Source: Bradyrhizobium centrolobii
Lineage (GTDB): Bacteria; Pseudomonadota; Alphaproteobacteria; Rhizobiales; Xanthobacteraceae
NCBI RefSeq assembly: GCF_001641635.1
Contig: NZ_LUUB01000125.1
Coordinates: 1-35,525 of the forward strand
Direction: 5' to 3'
Length of the DNA: 35,525 nucleotides
Part shown: in pieces, positions 31,807-35,525 of the stretch
Position numbering within the stretch: the stretch's first letter is position 1
Layout of the letters: each line of letters begins with the position of its first letter
Position numbers and translations under genes: made by a program
Notes under the pieces: generated by a model
The model's input: only the letters and a program-made list of their open reading frames with translations
What the model was told of the DNA's origin: nothing
Databases searched by the model: none

Positions 31807-33240
31807 TCACGGCACCGCGGGCTGAGCGGCCGACGCAGCGGAACGGAACTCGGCAATCAGCGCGGCGATGCCCGCCGAGAGCGTGCTTTTCTTGCTGTCG
31901 CCAGGTGCCGGGCCCTTGTCGGCGTTCCACGAAGCGATGAGCTTTTCGGCCCGATGCCAAGTGACGGACATCGACGGAATCAACGCCTTGTCCTTGGTGA
32001 CGGTGACCCATTGGCCGACGGTGCAAGGCGTCGTTTCACTGGACGTGGCGACCGGCTCGGAGTTCACCACCTCGCTGTCACGCTCGTCGGGAGTAATGAT
32101 CGCGTAAAGTTCGCGCCGTTCGGTCTGCGGAAAGGGCACCGCGTATCGTTCGTCGACCTTGTCGGTCGTCTTCGGCAGGATGGCTTCGACGATGCCGGAT
32201 TTGAAATCGGCATTGTCGATATGGACGCGCGTTCCGACCTTCATGCTCTGGGACTGCCGATAAGAAAAGATCGCGGCAACGAAGCGCTTGTCGCAATCGA
32301 CGAGCGAGGCGACGGCATCGCCAGCATTGACGCGGCGGCCCGGTGTAACTCCCATGGTCAGGATCGTGCCCGGCGTGGAAGCCGTAACATCGGCATCTGC
32401 CAAGATCGCCAGTCGCTGACGCTCCTTGTCAACGAGGGACTGATGATCCCGCAGAGACGCCGAGAGCTCCTTCTCCTCGATCTGCATCCGCGTTGCGTCG
32501 AGACTGATGTCACGGCGTTTCTGAACGAGGATTCCGATCGCGACAAGGTCGTCACCGACATAGATGCCTTTTTGGAGTGCATCGAGCTGCGCGATCTTCT
32601 GATTGAGCTTGGCCCTTTCGGCATCGGCGTTGTGGAGCGCCGCTGAATATTGCGCTTTCGTCGGGTTCAGCATGTCCATGCTTGCGACGTTGCGAGCAAC
32701 CAGAGTGGACTGGCGGTCAACCAGGGCCTTCTTTGCTCCGCTCAGGGAATCCGACTCCGCCACTTTTGCGCGCAATGCGACGATCTCCGACTGAAACTGC
32801 GTTCGCAGTGTTTCTGTCTGACTGCTGATCTCGGAGTCCAGCGCATTTACATAGGCTCGGTCTGACTCCTTCTTCTGCTTTGTTGCTTCCAGCTTCGCAC
32901 GTTCATCTGAGGTTTTCTGCTCCAATGCCATCAGCGCGGACTCGTCGACCCGTGCATTAGATATCCGTGCCAGCGAATCGCCGGGCTCCACCGCGTTGCG
33001 GATCTGTTTGGAAAGCGAGCCAACCTCGCCATCGATTGGTGCCGTCAACAAGGTCAGCGGCGCATTGACCACTGCCCGATCAGATTGATCGGCGATGATC
33101 GGCGGAGCAACAGCGCTAACCAGCAGAACCGACAGCACGCCCGCTATCACAAGGGAGGATGCTCGAAGGATCACGGGGTGACGCCTTGCCCGCCTGCCGC
33201 CGTTCTTGTCCGCAGAACCGCCGTTAATGGTCTGGTGCAT
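31807..33240 (-). CDS. HlyD/BgsB-like periplasmic adaptor protein
   Basis: This 477-residue protein has a single transmembrane segment near residues 26-46, followed by the membrane-fusion layout. A first half-lipoyl segment (APIDGEVG, about 67) comes first, then a long coiled coil (about 100-290, rich in K, E, Q and A). A second half-lipoyl region (STPGTILTMGVTPGRRVNAGD, about 300) and a beta domain follow. GGGAG precedes the ATG. It is the first gene of the exopolysaccharide operon. In S. meliloti such a protein (BgsB) works with the glucan synthase BgsA. The family is clear; the partner role is inferred. Confidence 0.83.
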   Translation of the reverse strand: MHQTINGGSADKNGGRRARRHPVILRASSLVIAGVLSVLLVSAVAPPIIADQSDRAVVNAPLTLLTAPIDGEVGSLSKQIRNAVEPGDSLARISNARVDESALMALEQKTSDERAKLEATKQKKESDRAYVNALDSEISSQTETLRTQFQSEIVALRAKVAESDSLSGAKKALVDRQSTLVARNVASMDMLNPTKAQYSAALHNADAERAKLNQKIAQLDALQKGIYVGDDLVAIGILVQKRRDISLDATRMQIEEKELSASLRDHQSLVDKERQRLAILADADVTASTPGTILTMGVTPGRRVNAGDAVASLVDCDKRFVAAIFSYRQSQSMKVGTRVHIDNADFKSGIVEAILPKTTDKVDERYAVPFPQTERRELYAIITPDERDSEVVNSEPVATSSETTPCTVGQWVTVTKDKALIPSMSVTWHRAEKLIASWNADKGPAPGDSKKSTLSAGIAALIAEFRSAASAAQPAVP

Positions 33241-33757
33241 TGCTGGCTCCCTTTTTTGACCGATGCCTCAGAGAGCGTCGCCTCCAGACGTGGCTATCGA
33301 TGGCAATTCCGGGATTCTTCTGGCTTCCGGCAACCGTTTTTCGATTGGCCTCCTAACAAGGGCGGGAGCCTCGCGTTCCTAGCCGATGTTTAATCGAAGA
33401 TGAAAAATCGGCAATGTCGGCCGCCCTGCTCGATCGGGAATAGAGACGCTCGCGCGTCGGAATTGTGTCGAAGCCGCGGAATCCGCGATCGTCGGCTATC
33501 TCTACTGCCGAAACATCCGCCCGCGCCATTGGCTTGATGTGATCTCGGCATATGCCGCGCATCTTCATGAACTTGCGGACGCATTTTTGACGTCGGTCAG
33601 AGAGCTAGCCGTTCGTGAAATCCGGCTGCCAGTCGCGCAGTTTGCGCGCGGCGCCGGTGACGTCTGTGACGGCCGGGAACGAATTCGTCTCCGCCATCAT
33701 CGCGCGCGCGAGCCGCACGGCTCGGGTTTCACTGGGAGCGCGGACGCGCTCTTCATC
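33241..33757. other. Gap between opp genes and exopolysaccharide operon
   Basis: Both flanking operons run leftward, so the right part holds the 3' end of the peptide-transporter operon and the left part the promoter of the adaptor gene. I see hairpins at 33709-33751 and a small palindrome GACGC-TCGC-GCGTC at 33445-33458, and no convincing gene. A minus-strand frame of 31 codons (33605-33700, MMAETNSFPAV) is open but lacks a ribosome binding site. Confidence 0.5.
33709..33751 (-). terminator. Twin hairpins after the peptide-ABC operon
   Basis: Two perfect stems follow the stop at 33758 in the direction of transcription: GAGCGCG-TC-CGCGCTC (33736-33751) and CGAGCC-GTGC-GGCTCG (33709-33724). 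No T-run follows, so this may be a processing or stability structure, or a rho-assisted terminator. Confidence 0.4.
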
Positions 33758-34787
33758 CTAGGGATGTCCGCTCTCGCTCGATGCCAACCCCGCCTGACCG
33801 GCAATCTCGTCGCTTCGCCAGCACCGGACCGCGTGTCCGTCGGAACGCGTTTCAAGCGACGGACCCGGCTCGCGACGACACACGGCTTCGGCGTAACGGC
33901 AGCGCGGGCTGAAGGCGCATCCGTTCGGCGGGTTGAGCGGATTGGGAAGGTCGCCCCCGGTCGTAGCTAACGGCGCATGGCGCAGCGGATCGGGGATGGC
34001 GGCGATCAGCGCTTGCGTATAGGGGTGCGCCGGGCGTTCGAAGATCTCGCGCCAGTCGCCATTCTCCACAATGCGGCCGAGATACATCACGGCGACCCTG
34101 TCGCTCATGTGCTCGACGACGCCGAGGTCGTGGCTGATCATGATGTATGAGAGACCGAGCGTTTCCTTCAATTCCAGCAACAGGTTGATGATCTGGGCGC
34201 GGATCGAGACATCGAGCGCCGACACGGGTTCGTCGCAGATGACGATCCTGGGGTTGAGGATCAGCGCGCGCGCAATGCCGATACGCTGGCGCTGGCCACC
34301 CGAGAACTCATGCGGGTAGCGGTCGGCCTGTTCGGGCCGCAGGCCCACGTGCCGCAGCATCGTCGCAACGCGTTCCTCGATCTCGCTTGCGGCGGTCACG
34401 CCATGCACACGCAAGGGATCTTCAAGCGTGCGACGAACGGTCTGGCGTGGATTGAGCGAAGCGTAGGGATCCTGAAATACCATTTGCACGATGCGGGCCA
34501 ACGTCTTTCGATCGCCGGATTGCCGGCCCGTCACGACCTGTCCGTCCACCACGATGCGGCCGCGCGTCGGCGTCAGCAGACCAAGGATCGAAAGTGCGAC
34601 CGTCGACTTGCCGGAGCCGGACTCGCCGACGAGGCCGAGGCATTCGCCCCGCTTCAGCCTGAGATCGACACCGTCGACGGCCCGCAACAGCCGCCGGCCG
34701 CGGCCCAGCAAGCCGCCCCCCACCGGAAAATGGACCGCGAGATCCTCGACGCTGAGAACGACATCGTCGGCCGGCCTCCCCTGCGGT

Positions 34788-34795
<8 letters not shown>
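33758..34795 (-). CDS. Oligopeptide/dipeptide ABC ATPase (OppF type)
   Basis: This is a 345-residue ATPase. Walker A is GESGSGKST (57-65), the Q-loop is VFQDPYASLNPRQT, the signature is FSGGQRQRIGIARAL and Walker B is IVICDEPVSAL. The C-terminal oligopeptide-transporter extension has the Cys motif CAFSPRCRYAEAVC, which can hold an iron-sulfur cluster in the family. The ATG at 34795 overlaps the stop of the upstream ATPase by eight bases. The two make the OppD/OppF pair of a peptide or nickel-type importer whose other subunits lie beyond the window. Confidence 0.93.

Positions 34796-35525
<730 letters not shown>

Noticed and set aside
28569..33240. Bacterial cellulose (bcs) operon
   Set aside because: No BcsB or BcsC, and the adaptor is HlyD-like. 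The middle protein shows no clear BcsZ active site.
33605..33700. 31-codon minus-strand frame MMAETNSFPAV after the peptide-ABC genes
   Set aside because: No ribosome binding site, lies within a hairpin-rich 3' region and is very short. The peptide looks protein-like, so a remnant is possible but unsupported.

Overview
The window looks like chromosomal DNA of a Bradyrhizobium-type alphaproteobacterium. The evidence is high GC, a short-form (alphaproteobacterial) ProS next to LolC/E-LolD, and a copper operon matching the pcu system described in Bradyrhizobium japonicum. Hairpin-rich dispersed repeats and several gene remnants lie in the gaps. The assignment rests on gene content and synteny recalled from knowledge, not on a database search.

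Layout: (1) 1-10.6 kb is accessory DNA. It holds the edge of an unidentified gene, a frameshifted methyltransferase, and a divergent arsenic locus (DUF6428 one way; arsR-aqpS-arsC the other, coupled by stop/start overlaps). A LysR regulator faces a cupin/alcohol dehydrogenase/aldo-keto reductase/epimerase series, and an MmyB-type regulator faces a second medium-chain dehydrogenase. (2) 10.6-14.0 kb, minus strand, is the core block proS-lolC/E-lolD, with a hairpin-rich repeat after lolD. (3) 14.2-23.1 kb, minus strand, is a ten-gene copper locus. In transcription order: DUF2946 copy 2, outer-membrane transporter, CopC, CopD, DUF2946 copy 1, TonB receptor (PcuB), PCu(A)C chaperone (PcuC), YtkA-like protein, YcnI/DUF1775 protein, CopC-CopD fusion (PcuE). 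(4) 23.5-27.6 kb, plus strand, holds a globin and then a ribose-type sugar ABC transporter (binding protein, ATPase, permease). (5) 27.6-28.6 kb is a gene-poor stretch with a dispersed repeat, a 72-aa orphan and a decayed 3' end of yebC. (6) 28.6-33.2 kb, minus strand, is a three-gene exopolysaccharide operon (HlyD-like adaptor, six-hairpin glycosidase-like protein, BcsA/BgsA-like glycosyltransferase 2). (7) 33.8-35.5 kb, minus strand, holds two oligopeptide-ABC ATPases, the upstream one cut by the window edge.

The most interesting part is the copper locus. A roughly 390-bp direct repeat carrying a DUF2946 gene brackets a transporter-CopC-CopD cassette, which suggests the cassette was grafted onto the pcu operon by duplication. 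The small YtkA-like protein also appears paralogous to the C-terminal domain of the CopC-CopD fusion in the same operon. Together these genes would move copper across the outer membrane, chaperone it in the periplasm for oxidase assembly, and import it across the inner membrane. Second-tier items are the pump-less arsenic locus, a perfect terminator 21 bp upstream of the globin start, and several exact short repeats and gene fragments marking past rearrangement.
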